This document shows, piece by piece, positions 1 through 12,552 of a stretch of 64,000 nt of DNA. The DNA is from Amoebophrya sp. A120 (lineage: Eukaryota > Sar > Dinophyceae > Syndiniales > Amoebophryaceae): NCBI GenBank assembly GCA_905178155.1, contig CAJINV010000003.1, forward strand, positions 11,396,733 through 11,460,732, given 5' to 3'. How positions within the stretch are numbered: the first letter of the stretch is position 1; every line of letters starts with the position of its first letter. A program made the position numbers and the translations under genes. Under the pieces are notes generated by a model. That model was not told the origin of the DNA. It saw only the letters and a program-made list of their open reading frames with translations, and did no database searches.

Positions 1-100
1 CGCACAAAGGTTCCGACGCTTTTTTGTTTTCCATTCCTAGTCGTCAGCGACTCGCGCTCGCTAAAATTATTCCGAGCGATGGGGCGTCAAATGTCTGGAC

Positions 101-2230
101 TTATGAAAGGGCCTGCGCAACTTGCTGTGGAAGATACACGCCCAATCTTCGGACGGGCTCGAGCTGCAACACTGCTATTAGGTCCAACCCATCTTGCGTT
201 TCCATGATCGCTTCTGCGACGACAACCCTGCTGGACAAGGGTCGTTGTGGTTCGTTCCGGGAGCGCGACTCGACGTCCCCAACTTCTTCTCCGCCGAGAG
301 AGGATATTTTTGCCATGTTTAGCCCTGACGTCGTAACGGCGCCCCGTCTGTTGTTCGTGGTTCGGCGGGCGCCCGCGTTGGTTGAGGTTCTATAATTCGC
401 TGCTACTGGAGGTTCTGGTTGTATCGTCGTCGCCCGATCTTTGCCTTCTCGTGTAGTACCAGCTGCGCCGGTCAGTTGTAGCTGGCCGACCTTATGCTGT
501 GAATAAATGGAAAAACCGAACGCGGGATTTAAAAGGTCCGGGGCCCCCTCACTGGCCCCCGCCTCGTCTCCGTTTTCACTGCCCACATCAAACAACTTTC
601 GGCGTCGTTTGCCATTGTGGTTCCGGCATCTTCGGGCACGCTTTCTCGTACTCCTCCGGATCTTATCGTAAGGAAAAATGCCTCCTCCTCCCCATATCCA
701 AAAGAAAATTTGTAATGCTGCTTTGTGGCCACAAAGACAAATCAGCTCTGTCTTGTGTACAAGGCAAACGGTACCCCTGTGGCGCATTGTGCAGCGAGTC
801 TGTCATGCGTTTTCGCCTATGTCAGACTTGTCTCTCATTCTCAGCTGCTAGCCGGATGCGCACGCAAATCTTCAATGAGGATGAGCTTAGATCATGCCGA
901 CAAGCTCTTGCTGCAATACAAAGCTCATCTGTGCACACCAATCCAGCAACACAATTTGTCTTTTGAATATGGGGTGCGGGCTCATCTTTTCACTTCGATA
1001 GATGTGCAGCTCCTCGTTGTGATCCCCTGCTTTGCCTCCAGCGTGTTTACTCACGGTACTAGTCGCGGCCGTTTCCTTGTCAAGATGAAGAGACGCTCCA
1101 GCTGCAGCTCCTCCCTCGACTTTAGGTCCTGGCTTTAGAGAACACGAGGACCTACTCTCCTCTTTACTTCTGGTAGTCTCGACCTCTCCGGGCGGAGCGT
1201 TGCTCGAAGTCAATGTCGAAGCCAGTTTCAATACGGAAGACGAAGAAGTGCCATCTCCTCCGCTGATGGCAATTTTTGAAGCCGAATTGCTTCCGTCTTC
1301 AGCCACTGGCTCCGGTTCAGGAGAAATTGTCGCACCGGCAAGCAAAACCGCACCCGCTCTCGACTCGGCGCGAAACTTCAATATTGGCCCGATGTCGTGG
1401 TCCGCATCTTTCTCAGCGTTTTCGAGTAGAAGCGAAGTTGCAACGTCTGCAGGCCTAACACGCCTTCTCTTCGACGACGCCAAGCTCTCGCGTTGTATGG
1501 GAATGCCAGATGGAGGTGGGAAATTTGTATATAGAAATGGAAAAATGTAGTTTGTCATGCTAGTCAGCCGACCGCACGGTACCCACTAGGCACGAGCGAC
1601 TTGTGCTGTGCCCTGGTAGGTTCTTTCCTGCAGCACACTTGTTCAGTTCATGCGTTACTATTGTAGTCGAAAGTGATTTTCGCACCCAGCATTTTTTCCG
1701 TATGTTGCACGTCATGGCTTTGCCTTTGGCTTTGGCTTCCGCTGCCCAAGACAACGCTCTCCTCCCCGCTGATGCCCGCCTTGCCTTCCACCGCATATCG
1801 TCCATCATGATCATCTTCCCCCTCGTTCGTCCTCCGGGGTCCTCCAACGCCGGTCCCAGGACTGCGTACCGGCACCAAAGCACTCGCATCCGGATCCGTC
1901 TCTCTCGTCTCCGTTGCTGCCGCGCCAACACTTTTTATCTCTGGTTTGTCTGCGGGCCTTTGGCTTTGGCTTTGCTTTGCCGCCTTGCCGGATGCGTTTG
2001 CAGCCTGCCGAAGCTTCTCCACGTGGGTCGTTGGGGCAGGCGGCGCCGGGAAGCTTGCTGCATTTTTGGCATCTTCGTCGTGGTTGCAGCGCACACGTTT
2101 CGCACCATCTGTCGCGGATTTGGATCTCTTTTCGAAGGCCGAACGGACACCGAAGATGTTTCGCTGAAGATTGCTCTCGTTCGATCCTGGAAGAAATCAT
2201 CACCATCTTCACCCTCGATTATTCGTAGAT
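101..2230 (-). CDS. Uncharacterised low-complexity protein, multi-exon (partly resolved)
   Basis: No domain was recognised. Exons proposed from open frames are roughly 2094-1690, 1540-1001 and 668-101, ending at a stop at 101. The middle exon is Ser/Ala/Glu-rich. The last exon begins with a very basic Arg/Lys stretch and later has a hydrophobic patch near DGLDLIAVLQLEP. An introner lies between the last two exons. Removing it with one copy of a shared TA keeps the frame through HIY-DKIRR, which is the best evidence that both exons are real. The stretch at 1500-1690 carries a GCATGACAAA motif and is probably another intron. The upstream exon (AKQSQSQRPADKPEIK and following) is less certain. 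The start codon is not determined; frames open further upstream to about 2230. No neighbour explains its role. Confidence 0.35.
669..1000 (-). mobile_element. Introner, family A (about 330 bp)
   Basis: The ends are inverted copies of the family A pattern: a run like CCTCCTCCCCATATCC near 680-698, and ATATGGGGTGCGGG followed by TTTTCACTTCGATA near 968-1000. The inside carries the family A core TGGCCACAAA and a CTGTCTTG-like stretch, also found in the introners at 26.5, 45.4 and 48.9 kb. Both borders share TA, and removal between the two TA copies keeps the frame of the host gene. No GT-AG pair fits the same join. Confidence 0.7.
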
Positions 2231-3900
2231 CGCAAAATACATACAACCGTAGGATGAAGCTATACTGCGTTGCAAAATCCCAGGGGGATTCTTGAATTTT
2301 TGCATAATTGCAGCGAGGAGAACCATGTTGAGGCTTTCTGATTTGCACATCCTGCGAGAAACGGGGCGCGCGAGTTGCGGATACTTGTTCTATTTTGAAA
2401 TGTAAAATCCCAGATGGGGAGTTTGGATTTTCGCAGAGAAATGTAAAATCCCATAGAAGGCAGAAGTGATGCTAGTACGGAGCAGGGCTGGAAGAGCCTG
2501 CGCACCATGTGGCGGGTGCTGCGGCTCTCCTAGTTGTTAGCGTGTGGGCGCTCGAAGCGCACCCGTGGGCACCGGCTCATCGCTGCAGAACGAAAAAATG
2601 CGCTCACTGCAGAACGAAAACTATTCCGCAACGCCTCGAGTGCCCAGAACATGGCTGCGAACTGGTTAGAAGTCGCCTATCGTGCTACAGGTATGCTAAT
2701 ATCCACACATAATTTCCATCCTGCTGCTGGTGACTCTGAACATGATAATCTAGGTGAGTGACCTCCCGGAGGTAATATAGTAGACATGTACTTCAAATCA
2801 AAATTACTCCTGCAAAAATTGCGTCATGATCCTGCAGCTGCACTCGTCTGAGTCTCTTCCCGTCAATTCAATCCTACTGGAAGTAGCTGCACGATGGCAC
2901 TGTGAGGACCTGACGACGAGCTTCCTCCCGATAGGGCCTCATGCCGTACCGCACGAAATGGCTGGTCCTAGTGTTGATATAACAACATCAATTTCGGCTT
3001 ATATTGTCGAAGTGACATTTTTTGTGGCGTGGCAATATCGAAATGAAGGGCAACAATAAGCGAAATGCATATTTATCCTGCGGAGGGATTTTTACGCCTA
3101 AGCCTGACAAATGATTGGCGGCGCTGGCGATGGTTATTCAAACAGGATATATTCAGATAATACTCCAGCACGAGCCGCAATGTATCCCCCGATCTATGCG
3201 TTACAAAAGTATCGCGATTGCAATAGAAATAGTGCACATTACATGACAAAAAACTTTGTTTCTTCAACAGTTCTCACGCAGCTTAATGCAGGAGCCGGCA
3301 GCTAAGCAAATCTGTAGCCGTAAATCCAAATCCGTAGTCTTCACGCATATTTGCATTTTGTACAAGAACAAGAAGTGCGATGCTTTTGCAAAAAATATCA
3401 TCCGAGCCGCGGCGACAAATCCGGCACCTCCACACGGAGTGCCTTCCGCTCAAGAGACATGACTTAAAACAAAAGATACCGACTCGCTCCGGTATGGTTC
3501 GCAAAAAAGATAACTGAGAATGTGACGCGAAAACACAGAAAATACACACAAACGTGCACCGGAGCTCTTTCTTCATTTGATGACTTTCCAGAAGTTCTCT
3601 CCACCATCATCTTTTTCTTTTTGAATTAGCATACTAGCCGGTGTCTTCGCGTCATAATCTTCTTGTGTGTCATTGCCACCTCGATTGGTAATCTATCTAC
3701 GGCTCTTGTCTATAGATGGCGGCTCGGGCTGCCCTCGTCTTTCGCACTTCCTTTTTTTTCTACTAACAAGTCGCTGTTCATGTATGATACTTGTGGGAAT
3801 AACTAATGCTGCAATGACATTTTCTCCGAATTTATTCTACTCGTCTTGCTTCTCAAAATTGGCAACCACCCACTTGCGACTGATCTAAAGTAAAGAATAA
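2231..3900. other. No convincing gene; short repeated motif
   Basis: Only short, composition-driven open frames are present. The motif TG(T/C)AAAATCCCA occurs three times, near 2272, 2400 and 2442, two of these only about 40 bp apart. This may be a degraded repeat or intron remnant. Confidence 0.4.
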
Positions 3901-5119
3901 AATGAAATACTCACCGATTCTCCGGAATCGATACCTGAGTATGAGTTGTTTCAGACGCAGATCCACACGGGCGAGGGATGACGCCATCATTCACAGCAAA
4001 ATTGATCAAGATCTGCTCTGCGGTCCAAGAAATACAAAAAGGAAAAGTAGATCAACAAAGCAATCTGCTGATAATACACTAGCCTTTGTCTATCGCGAAG
4101 AGAAGATGATTGCGCTGACTCTCACGACGGAACGCGCGACCAGTGTGCGGACCCGACTTTTCGGAACAAAACAAGGGAGGAGGAGGATCCTTCACACCTG
4201 TTTAAGCTATTATGTGGAACATGACTTCGCAGATCACCCGGAGGAAACGAGCAGGGAGGCACCGCTCTCAGAAGACACACCTAATCGACCAGCATTATCT
4301 CCCGTTCCTTGTACCAATCGCGCCATAATGCAACTACATCTCTTCGAGTCGCGGGCACTGAGGTACACTTTTGCAGCTTCTTCTCTTCGAGCCGCGGCCG
4401 GGTGCGCTCCATCTGCTCACAAGCTTACCCTCTGTGGTGCGGCTGTCTACGCTGGGACGGTCCGGAGCTTGGGCGAGTTTAGGGTCATATTGGGCACCAT
4501 ATTTATATGCTAGGCGCTTGTCCCTTAACTCTGTAGACAATTCGCTGCCTCCGCCCGGGAGCAGCTTGCGGCAGAGCTCACCTCTCCGCTTTCTTCACGA
4601 TCAGGCTCTGCAGGGCGGTAGCGTATTTTTCTTGCTACCACCTTCTCTCGGGTGGCTCTGGCCGGACCTTCGTCTTGTTCTACAAAATCCGCGTCTACGA
4701 AGTCAAGACACGAGTTTTAGCTTCTTTGTTTGATTTGAGATTCTTCCACTTAGCGGCAGCGCTGGAGCGTGGGGAATTCGAATATCCAATAATTCAAAAA
4801 ACGAACACGAAGTTCCCACGAATATAGTCAGCCGCTGCAACTCTACTAGTTTTCAAAATTTTCTATTTGATACCGTTCCAGCTGGGAGGGTCCAGCGAAG
4901 GCATGGCCCCTGGATTCATTTTCTTTCTCCTGCAATCCTTTTTGTCGCTCTTATCTTTTTCGCCTTCAGGTTTTTCGCCTTGATGTTTTTCATCCTTCTG
5001 ATTTCGGTTCCGTTCAGGTAGACATCTATGACTTTCATCTTTACGCGCCGTTCTTCCTTCTTGGTAGCATGGCCCGGGTCCAATTTTTGGGCGCGTAGGC
5101 CTTGCAGGTGTGTTCTTAC
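3901..5119. other. Unassigned region, possible 3' exons of the downstream minus-strand gene
   Basis: On the minus strand, open Lys/Glu/Arg-rich frames run from about 5110 to 4870 directly after the stop of the 5120-7220 gene. A second open stretch, about 4715-4550, ends in a stop. They could be further exons, because GTAAGT straddles the annotated stop codon near 5124-5119, or a separate small gene. A plus-strand frame at 3902-4513 has no recognisable features and is not called. Confidence 0.3.
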
Positions 5120-7220
5120 TTACGCCGATAGATTTTCTCGAAAATCTACTTTGGCAACCGAGTGCAGCCCTGTCTTCATGTAGCGAACCAGTGTTGAGTC
5201 AATCAAAAACGCGGTCGCTGGAACAATTGCGAGGGTGCGATATGAAAAGTTGTCACTCTTGTTTGACTTAATTAGAAACCTGTCGGAAAACCACCACAGG
5301 TGTTGTCGCAAATCGCTATCGCTGAGAAGCCGAGCCCGGTCCTGTGCAAATTGTGCCTCACAGCTGAGTTGGCAGCTTACCCTGTAAAACCTCGGCACAG
5401 TATAGTACGCCCACTGGTCCGCGGGGGCCGAGGGCTCCACCTCGCTGCGCCACACGTCCTGCTGCAGTCGCTCGGAGAGCGGCTTCTGGACCAAAACGTC
5501 GACAAAGTCGTGCTGATTGCTCTTCGGCATGGGGTCGTACCACCGCAGTCCGACGCGGTCGCTGACCGGCGCCAGGTAGGGATCTACGAAGGAGTGATCG
5601 GGATCGGAGCTGTGCTCGTACCGCACGAAGGGATCATAGTCGTGTAGGTCTTGGTGCGCATCGAGCGGCGTCAAGTCGTCGTGCACCGTATCATACTGTG
5701 CAGAATTGAGGCTGAAAAATCCCAGTGCCTCATAGTCACTGAGCGCCCTGTCAAAATCGTTTTGGTACCCGGGGAGGGGAAACCATTCGTGAAACCATTC
5801 ATGGACGCGATCCCACCACGAGCGCCTCTTTTCTGCATTGTGCAACATATCCTTTAGCATGAAGGCCCGAAGCTCCGGACTCTTCTTCATAGTCCATCGA
5901 AGCCAGTCAATGGATGTCCATGGTACGTAATAGCGCTCACCGTTATACCGTACGCGGTTCTCGGAAAAAGCCAAAAGCCGCCGGATTTTCTCCAACTCGT
6001 TCGATCGTTCAGGTTCCGTTCTTGTTTGGTTGCGCTGTGGCAGATTGTGCTCGGCGTCTTCATGTGATGCTCCCGACAGGACCTTCGTCGTACTGCTCCT
6101 TGATGCAGCACCAGTAAGGTTGTGCTCCATCTGGTTCATCTGCTCCACCTCTTCAAGTAACGGCGATGGTAGGACATCTGATGATGTAGGAGGGGCACCG
6201 CTAGCGCTAGTGTTCCCGACAGCATCTTCCGTCGTAACATTCAGCAAGACACACTGACACGCGAGGAGGTCGTCGGTACTTGGATACACCCGCAGGACGT
6301 CGTCGTCTAAAATGTGAAAGTGGCGCAGAGGCCGGGTCTTGTCAAACTTCCCGGACCGGTGGTTGTAGAACATCCGTCGCAACGTCTCCCGCCAAGACGG
6401 TGACGCGGTCGCAGCGGAGTCCGCCGATGCGCCGGAGGACTTGTCGTAGAACATCCGTCCCAACCACTTCCACCACGACTGTGATGCACCAGCCGAACCC
6501 GAGGAAGCTGGGTCATCCGATGCGCCGGAAGAGTTCGGGGTGGAAGTAGAGGTCAATGACGGGCCTCCCGAAGTGCTGGAGCTGCCACTGCCGCGGCGCG
6601 CCGTAAGTGGGTCCGCCACTTCGACTTCCTCTTTGGCATAACTCGGCGGCTCTTCTTTAGGATTCTGCGCAAGTTCTTCGCGTCGTGCTTCTTCCTCGAA
6701 GGAGGTGGACATCACCGGCGGCTGGACTCCTTCCTCGGCACTGTCCGTTTCCACGCCCAGCGGCCTCACTTCTACCGCCGTGGCAAATGAGTCCGACCTA
6801 GCAAAAGACGATGGCCTAGAAGAACTACCCATGCCGCCAAGTGGAGGGTCGTTCTGGTCACTAGCTGCGAGTAGACGGCGCCCCCTTGCGTCTTCCGCTA
6901 GAAGTTCAGTCGTGCCGTCTTGTCCTAAACGTGGTCGCTCCTGTGTGACCACCTCGTCTGTTTCGTCACCCCCCCGTTGCTGCAAAATGATCCCCGGCCC
7001 CATCCTCATGGGTCGATGATGGAGTTTTTGGTTTTTCTTCGTCTGTTGACCGGGGTAGACCAGATGCACGGCTGGCGACGGGAGGGCCCTCCGGCCTTTC
7101 AAGGCTGGCCGCATCCCTCAGATGTTGGTCGGTTAGGCGGGCGTCCGCTCCTGCAAACAGAAACAGGCTCAGCTGTGCCAAAAGCGGCAACAAAGAAGAC
7201 AAAAACATCTTCATAATCAT
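5120..7220 (-). CDS. Uncharacterised secreted or lumenal protein with apparent frame break
   Basis: The upstream frame (7220-6966) starts with a clear signal peptide (MIMKMFLSSLLPLLAQLSLF followed by LFAGADA) and stops just after a run of seven G on the minus strand (6967-6973). The main frame (to 5120) carries the remaining ~650 residues. Its N-terminal half is Ser/Thr/Glu-rich low complexity with a near-duplicated motif, SWWKWLGRMFYDKSSG and SWRETLRRMFYNHRSG. The C-terminal half is Trp/Tyr/Asp-rich and ordered-looking (YYVPWTSIDWLRW, EWFHEWFPLPGYQNDF, VGLRWYDPMP), with no recognised family. One G fewer in the run would join signal peptide and body in one frame. So this is an assembly error, a real frameshift, or a small unseen intron. 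An internal ATG at 7114 would give an intact protein without a signal peptide. GTAAGT at the stop suggests the C-terminus may also be spliced. Confidence 0.6.
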
Positions 7221-7250
7221 ATCGGAACCGGCGACAGAAAGTTACTTAGA

Positions 7251-7561
7251 GCGGGGTAACAAAATAAAAAAAGAGGGCCGCGGGGAACCTCTTGTCCACC
7301 CGGCCGGGTGGACAAGAGATTCCCCCCTTTCGCTGCCGGAGCAGCCGGCTCGCCGAGGTCCCCCTCCGCGTTGCCACGTCGGATCTCCGCACCCGGCGAG
7401 CGGCGGGCGACGACGAGGGGGGAGATCCGACATGGCGACGCTGGGGGGGGACCTCTGCGAGCCGGCCGCTCCGGCAGCGAAAGGGGGGAACCTCTTGTCC
7501 ACCCGGCCGGGTGGACAAGAGGTTCCCCGCGGCCCTCTTTTTTTATTTTGTTACCCCGCTC
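7251..7561. mobile_element. Fold-back (MITE-like) element with about 115-bp inverted arms
   Basis: The outer arms 7251-7365 and 7445-7561 are near-perfect inverted copies starting GAGCGGGGTAAC. Each arm contains the internal palindrome CCACCCGGCCGGGTGG. The loop also has an inverted pair around GTCGGATCTCC, so the whole element can fold into one hairpin. It is flanked by TTA on both sides, a probable 3-bp target duplication. All open frames inside are by-products of the palindrome. It lies just upstream of the signal-peptide gene, so it could affect that gene's promoter or 5' end. Confidence 0.85.
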
Positions 7562-7608
7562 TTAATAACAAAACGCGCACTCGTTCTTGATTGGCCCAAG
7601 GAAAGCTA

Positions 7609-8271
7609 CTAAAGCCTTGACCAAGTTTCATTAGCATCGTGCTCGCTAGAAGACGAGTTAAGTCTCATGGCAACTTTATATACTCGTGGTCGTTGGAAAA
7701 TGGAAATGCAAATGCATTTAGGTAAATCAATTCTGGCATAGGCACGCTTCCAACCTGTAGCGCCAACATAGTAACTGAGCGCGCCCGCTGCGCACCGAGA
7801 GCTAGCATCTTTTTTAGTGTCCGAAATCTTTACTTCGAGGTGCCGCGAAAGCGTTCCCATGCGTTTCAACTATGCATTTGGAGGTAGGAGTAACAGATTG
7901 ATATCGCCGTGTAGATGACAATCTGCTGAAGCATGAGGAATCCTCAACTCACTGTCACATATTCTGCATTCGTAGGGACTCGTCACAAGTGGCAGCGCAG
8001 GCAGCAGCCGGACCAGAAGCAACGAACTCGCTATAAAAACCGCCAAAATATTTATCCAGCAACGAACTGGATGAACTCCGCAGCGAAGCCTTCGGCATTC
8101 GGCATGAGATAGAGTGGCAAGAACACAAAAGTCCACACTTGTTGTCGTGGTGCCCGTTGTAACACTTCGGTACATGGACCAAGAATCTGACTCGGAGTTT
8201 TGGCAGCCATGATTAGGTGCGAAAAAGTGGGGACTGTGGTGCTGCCAGAGCAACACGAAGATGAAGGTCAT
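7609..8271 (-). CDS. Possible small Cys-containing protein(s), uncertain
   Basis: Two minus-strand frames look more protein-like than their surroundings. Frame 8182-7955 is Cys-rich (CYNGHHDNKCGLLCSCHSIS), and frame 7869-7609 contains YYVGATGWKRAYARIDLPKC. An alternative frame, 8271-7870, starts with a hydrophobic MTFIFVLLW and has a membrane-like stretch, INILAVFIASSLLLVRLLPA. Frames conflict, so an intron or non-coding status is possible. No family was recognised. Confidence 0.2.
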
Positions 8272-10253
8272 AATATTCTATTTTATGTATATAGATGCTG
8301 AGAATGAGATAGAAGAGCTACAGATTTGTTACTCCTCCATTCGTCCCAAACTTCTTCTTCTGGGTTGTTCCTCCAAGAAACAACCGGAAACAACCAGAGG
8401 TTGCTTGTGTCCATCCCGCATCAACGTACCTTTTGCATCTGAGCTCTGAGGAAGCGCACCCATAAATGTTGTGGTAAGCATAAAAATATGAGCCGCAACG
8501 CCGTCTAGATGACATCCAAGATTTTGCGAATCAAGGGCCTCCAGTGCGTCGCTTGTATGATGTCGTGCGATAGTTCATCTTCCCTAGGGCAGTACTCTGG
8601 TAGATCAAAGCTCTCAACATTAAGCTCCTGTCTGCCATGGGACGCTGCTGCAGCCTCTATCGGTAGAGGTTTAGCTTGCATCACTTCTATCTACAGGTAG
8701 CGGCATGGGACCACACAACAAAAATGAGTAAATCCGTCCGGCGTTCAAATCGACCCTCTTGCTTGAAGATCATGTACACAAGAAAAACAAACAATCCCCA
8801 TGAATCGTCCCCGCAAAAGAGTGCCGCGCTTTATTCACTCCAGGATGCTTCATAGAAGTCGTCCCTTGTGAAATCTGAAAACCTCTAAAAGTAAAAAATT
8901 TACAGTAAATACGTCCAGCCTTTTTTTGAAAGGCCGTTGGCGCAATGTCAGAGCACGACAAGTCGACCAACTTCGTTTCTGGCCGCGGGCAAATTTCTTG
9001 GTCCACATAGACTTCGCTTCCGGTTCGATAGACGCGATCCTTCGTGCGTACATTTCCAACAGGCCTGACTATCGTAAGATACATATGTTGGTAGGTTAAA
9101 AGGTGCGACAGGGAAAAGTCAGAAGTAGATACTAACAAACTCAGATGAAGAAAAAAACTGCAGCCACAAGTTGTATTTGATATGATGTATCATACCGATT
9201 ATTTTCGTACCACCTTACATATTGTGCTGCATGTGAACCTGAAGGCTACGCAGTAATAACGCTGTGCTAATCATCATGGGCAGCATCAGCAGTGTCGTAG
9301 CGTACATTTCTACAACTAGAGCTGGTAGCCGCCACCCGCACAGATGCTACATCATCAAAACCGTGATGTATGAGCTGGTACGTAACGGTGACCACGCTTC
9401 TGGTAAAAGAAACCTGCATGTTGACGCTCTTGTATTCGCGTGAGTGTAGTTGCGCTCCTAAAGCAATGTAAATACGGTAAAATGGGGGAAAAATGAGTGC
9501 TGTGAGAAAAAGGCTTCTAGCGTGCTGTCACTGTTTGAACCGGCTGAAAGACTTTTGCGCAACTGGGCGCACTGTTGTTGAAAATGGTAACGGCACTTTC
9601 GAATGACTGTGCCATCTTCTATGCAGCGATGCAAAAAATGCCACTGTTTACGGTTTCGCAGCACCTAAACAATTGTTGTAAGTACTGACTCAGCGGAAGC
9701 GGATCATTGATTCATATCTTCTGTGCAAGAACTCTCTATTCTTGCGTCTCTGCATTCTTTTATCTCACTAGCGCGTCCTCGGTCGTGGTACTTCTATTAT
9801 TTTAGTACTCACAACATCGCGATATGCTTAATCACTGAAGCGTCAGGATAATGTGAAGCTGCGACAACCGCTGGTCTGGGTGAGGAATGACAGGACAAGG
9901 AAGAGCCAGCGGCCATGGTCACACACACCCCTTCTGCTTTGAGCAACTACTCTCAAATGGATCCACGCATACTTACTTGCTTTTATTTTTCACCGCTTAT
10001 ACCTATCGTTGTATGCTGTGATTGTTCACGATTTCGAAACCACGAAAGCAAAGGAAATCATATACATAGACCACATGCATCTATTCTATGTACTTCTTAC
10101 CTATTCATTTTCTGTATTCCTAGAAAGCAAAAAAATGACGCGACGTGCGCTACTACAAAGAAAAAAAAACCTTACGCCTTTGAAACACAGCGTGAGCGTT
10201 TGGTGGCATTGGATATAATGCCTCTCATTCAACAAGCCGCTGCCCTTTTTCCC
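8272..10253. other. Mostly no convincing gene
   Basis: The only plausible coding piece is a minus-strand frame at about 9090-8930 (NVRTKDRVYRTGSEVYVDQE), which may be one exon of an unidentified gene. The rest is moderately AT-rich with short frames only. Confidence 0.35.
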
Positions 10254-12001
10254 TTATGCACCCGCCAAAGCGGGACTTGCATGCTTAGTTCTCTCCACAG
10301 CAAAAGGCTTCGTGGATTGTCTCTGTCCGTAAGCGTTGTCAGACTTCTCTCGCCCTAGAGAGGGCTCTGCTCTTCCTGCTGAAATTTTCGCGGCAGGGTT
10401 GCTCGACGCAGCATCGATGGGTCCCGACTTGCTCATAGCCAGCAGTTCGGCACATCGCATCAAAAGCTTTCGGGAATAAAACTCCGCGGCCCGCGTCGGC
10501 AAATTGTCCAAGCAGTGCACTGCTTTCTCCAACGCTTTGGTTGCTTGCACAAAAACCTGCAGTTCCGTATAATTCTTTTGATTTAGAAGGTGGAAGTAGT
10601 TCTAGTTGTCGTCTTCAATCATCCATATTCACTTTCACACACAACAATGTGCTTGCAAGCTTACTTTTTTGACAAGTGAATCATATTAATTAATATTATG
10701 TCCCGCAAAAGATGCCCCAGCTACAAATGCTCCTGGAGCCTCCTTCCAACCATGCGACGATTTTTCTTGACTTATTTTTCCCTTTGACATGAAGTAGTCC
10801 ATGGCGCGCTGTATTTTCTTCCGTATAGTATTCGACTTACATCCACCTAGTTTTTGTGATACGTCATTGAAGACAGCCTGATGCACAATCATTGAAGCAG
10901 ACACAGCAATACCACACTAGTTATTCATCATGATGATACCGGAAAGTCGTGGTTGGCCCATGCGTCCTTTGCTTTATAATGCCCCTCGAAATCTGGAGAA
11001 CGGAAAAAAATGTTAACGCTGATGCCCATCTCAAGCTCGTCGGAAGATGCCACCAGAGGCTCTTCTTCATTTTCGTTTTCCTCCTGTCCTCCGTTTTTTC
11101 CGCTTCCGGGAGGGCCCTCACTGTTGCTGCTCTTTCGCGCAGTAAAAATACCCATCTCCGCGTCCCGCTTTGTCTTTGTGTCAGCCGACATTTCTTGGTG
11201 CTGCTTGTTCTCGCCGTCGACAACGAGGCCCAAGGGGAGCTTGATGTTCGCACGATCCTTCGCGCCGAACGAATGCTCATGCTCATTTTGTTCTTTGTCT
11301 TTCATCGCTTCCTCATTATTTTCGATTTCGCCTTTTGTAGTTCCCACCCGAACAAGATTCTCTGCATCAGATGGCAACGGACTAGACTCGTTTTCGTGAG
11401 CAGGGCCTTGACATATCCTGTGTAAAGCCGTCCCCATATACCCCACAGTCAAGATCAAGATGGAAGCTTCGCTACACAAGTCCTGAGCTTTTCGCGCCAG
11501 TCAAGCGTGACAAGACCACAAGTTTGGGTACTTGTATGCAGCCTACGAGGTGTCGATGTTGGGCTAATAAGTACAGCCGCGCACAAGACAAATAAATCAG
11601 TTGCGCGATCCCAATGATAGCAGAGCCGGTTTCCAAACAGGACTACAAGATGAAAAAGGTACTTCAACTAACGCCACTCACGAACATGATGAGCCACAGG
11701 TGTTCCGGGCATGCAGATAAAATGGGGCATGACAGACGCTTTTACTCAGAATATGAAAGTGGCGGCTCTCCTCGCTATCCAGCATCTCATCTCCCTTCTT
11801 CTTGCCATTTTCGGACTGGATGCTGGAGTATGCATTACAAATTGCGATCTGGCTCTGGAAGCTTGCAAAGCTTCTTGACATGCTTGTCTGGTCCATGACG
11901 CTAGATGTATTCTGTGTTGACAGCGCACGGGCACAAAAAGAGCCTTCTGCCTGTCTTGCAAAAACGCAGCTTGCCAACATGCGGAAGTATAAGCAACACA
12001 A
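10254..12001 (-). CDS. Uncharacterised multi-exon protein
   Basis: Four minus-strand pieces look coding: about 11979-11730 (MLASCVFARQ start, Ser-rich), 11460-10928 (acidic, Glu/Asn-rich, for example EEAMKDKEQNEHEH, ending near YKAKDAWANHD), about 10890-10686 (VHQAVFNDVSQKLGGCK then a basic helix-like KSNTIRKKIQRAMDYF), and 10550-10254 (QATKALEKAVHCLDNLPTRA then a Ser/Ala-rich tail to a stop). No family was recognised. Order and orientation are consistent with one gene of mainly charged or helical composition, but the junctions were not resolved. The acidic piece could instead be a separate exon set. Confidence 0.35.
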
Positions 12002-12552
12002 ATAGAACTTGTCAACAACATGCTGAGATGCTGCTTATTACAGTTGCAGTGCGCCCGAAAAAAATTTATCGGTTGTCATGCGGACTGGCATAGCTACGCG
12101 CTACTTGCAAACCCAGACATGTTTGCAGTTGATATGGACTGGCTCGCTCCAGCACTCCGATTCTTGGTTGAAACCTGTAGTTGAGAAGATGCGACTTACT
12201 AATAACGGAATCCAACAGGATAATACAAAAGAGTGGTCTGGAACGAAGAGCCTCAGAGCCTCAACCACACTTCTCATCCGGTGAGCTACTGAGAATCGAT
12301 GTTTGTAAAAATACGAGGCCTGATGCTGATGCTGGCCATGTGCCCTTTAGCGGGCTGCTGCGTGCTACTCCCTCCAGCAGCCCGAGGACAACTGAGCACC
12401 GATCGAAGTTCGAAATACAAGCCGAGAGAACTACCTCTGTACGTCGAATTTAAGAAATCACTTTCGCAAGATTCGCAACTTTTTTACGTATACTTAACTT
12501 CTTCCCCGTGCGACAGACACCCGAAAATAGTGGACAACATTGCTGCAATAGA
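12002..12552. other. Intergenic, nothing supported
   Basis: Only short frames without features. This is the gap between the 3' end of the JmjC gene at 12553 and the start of the preceding minus-strand gene. Confidence 0.4.

Noticed and set aside
5300-6257. Plus-strand frames opposite the 5120-7220 gene
   Set aside because: Antisense shadows of a strongly coding minus-strand frame.
7242-7612. Four similar open frames on both strands
   Set aside because: They are mirror images produced by the fold-back palindrome at 7251-7561.
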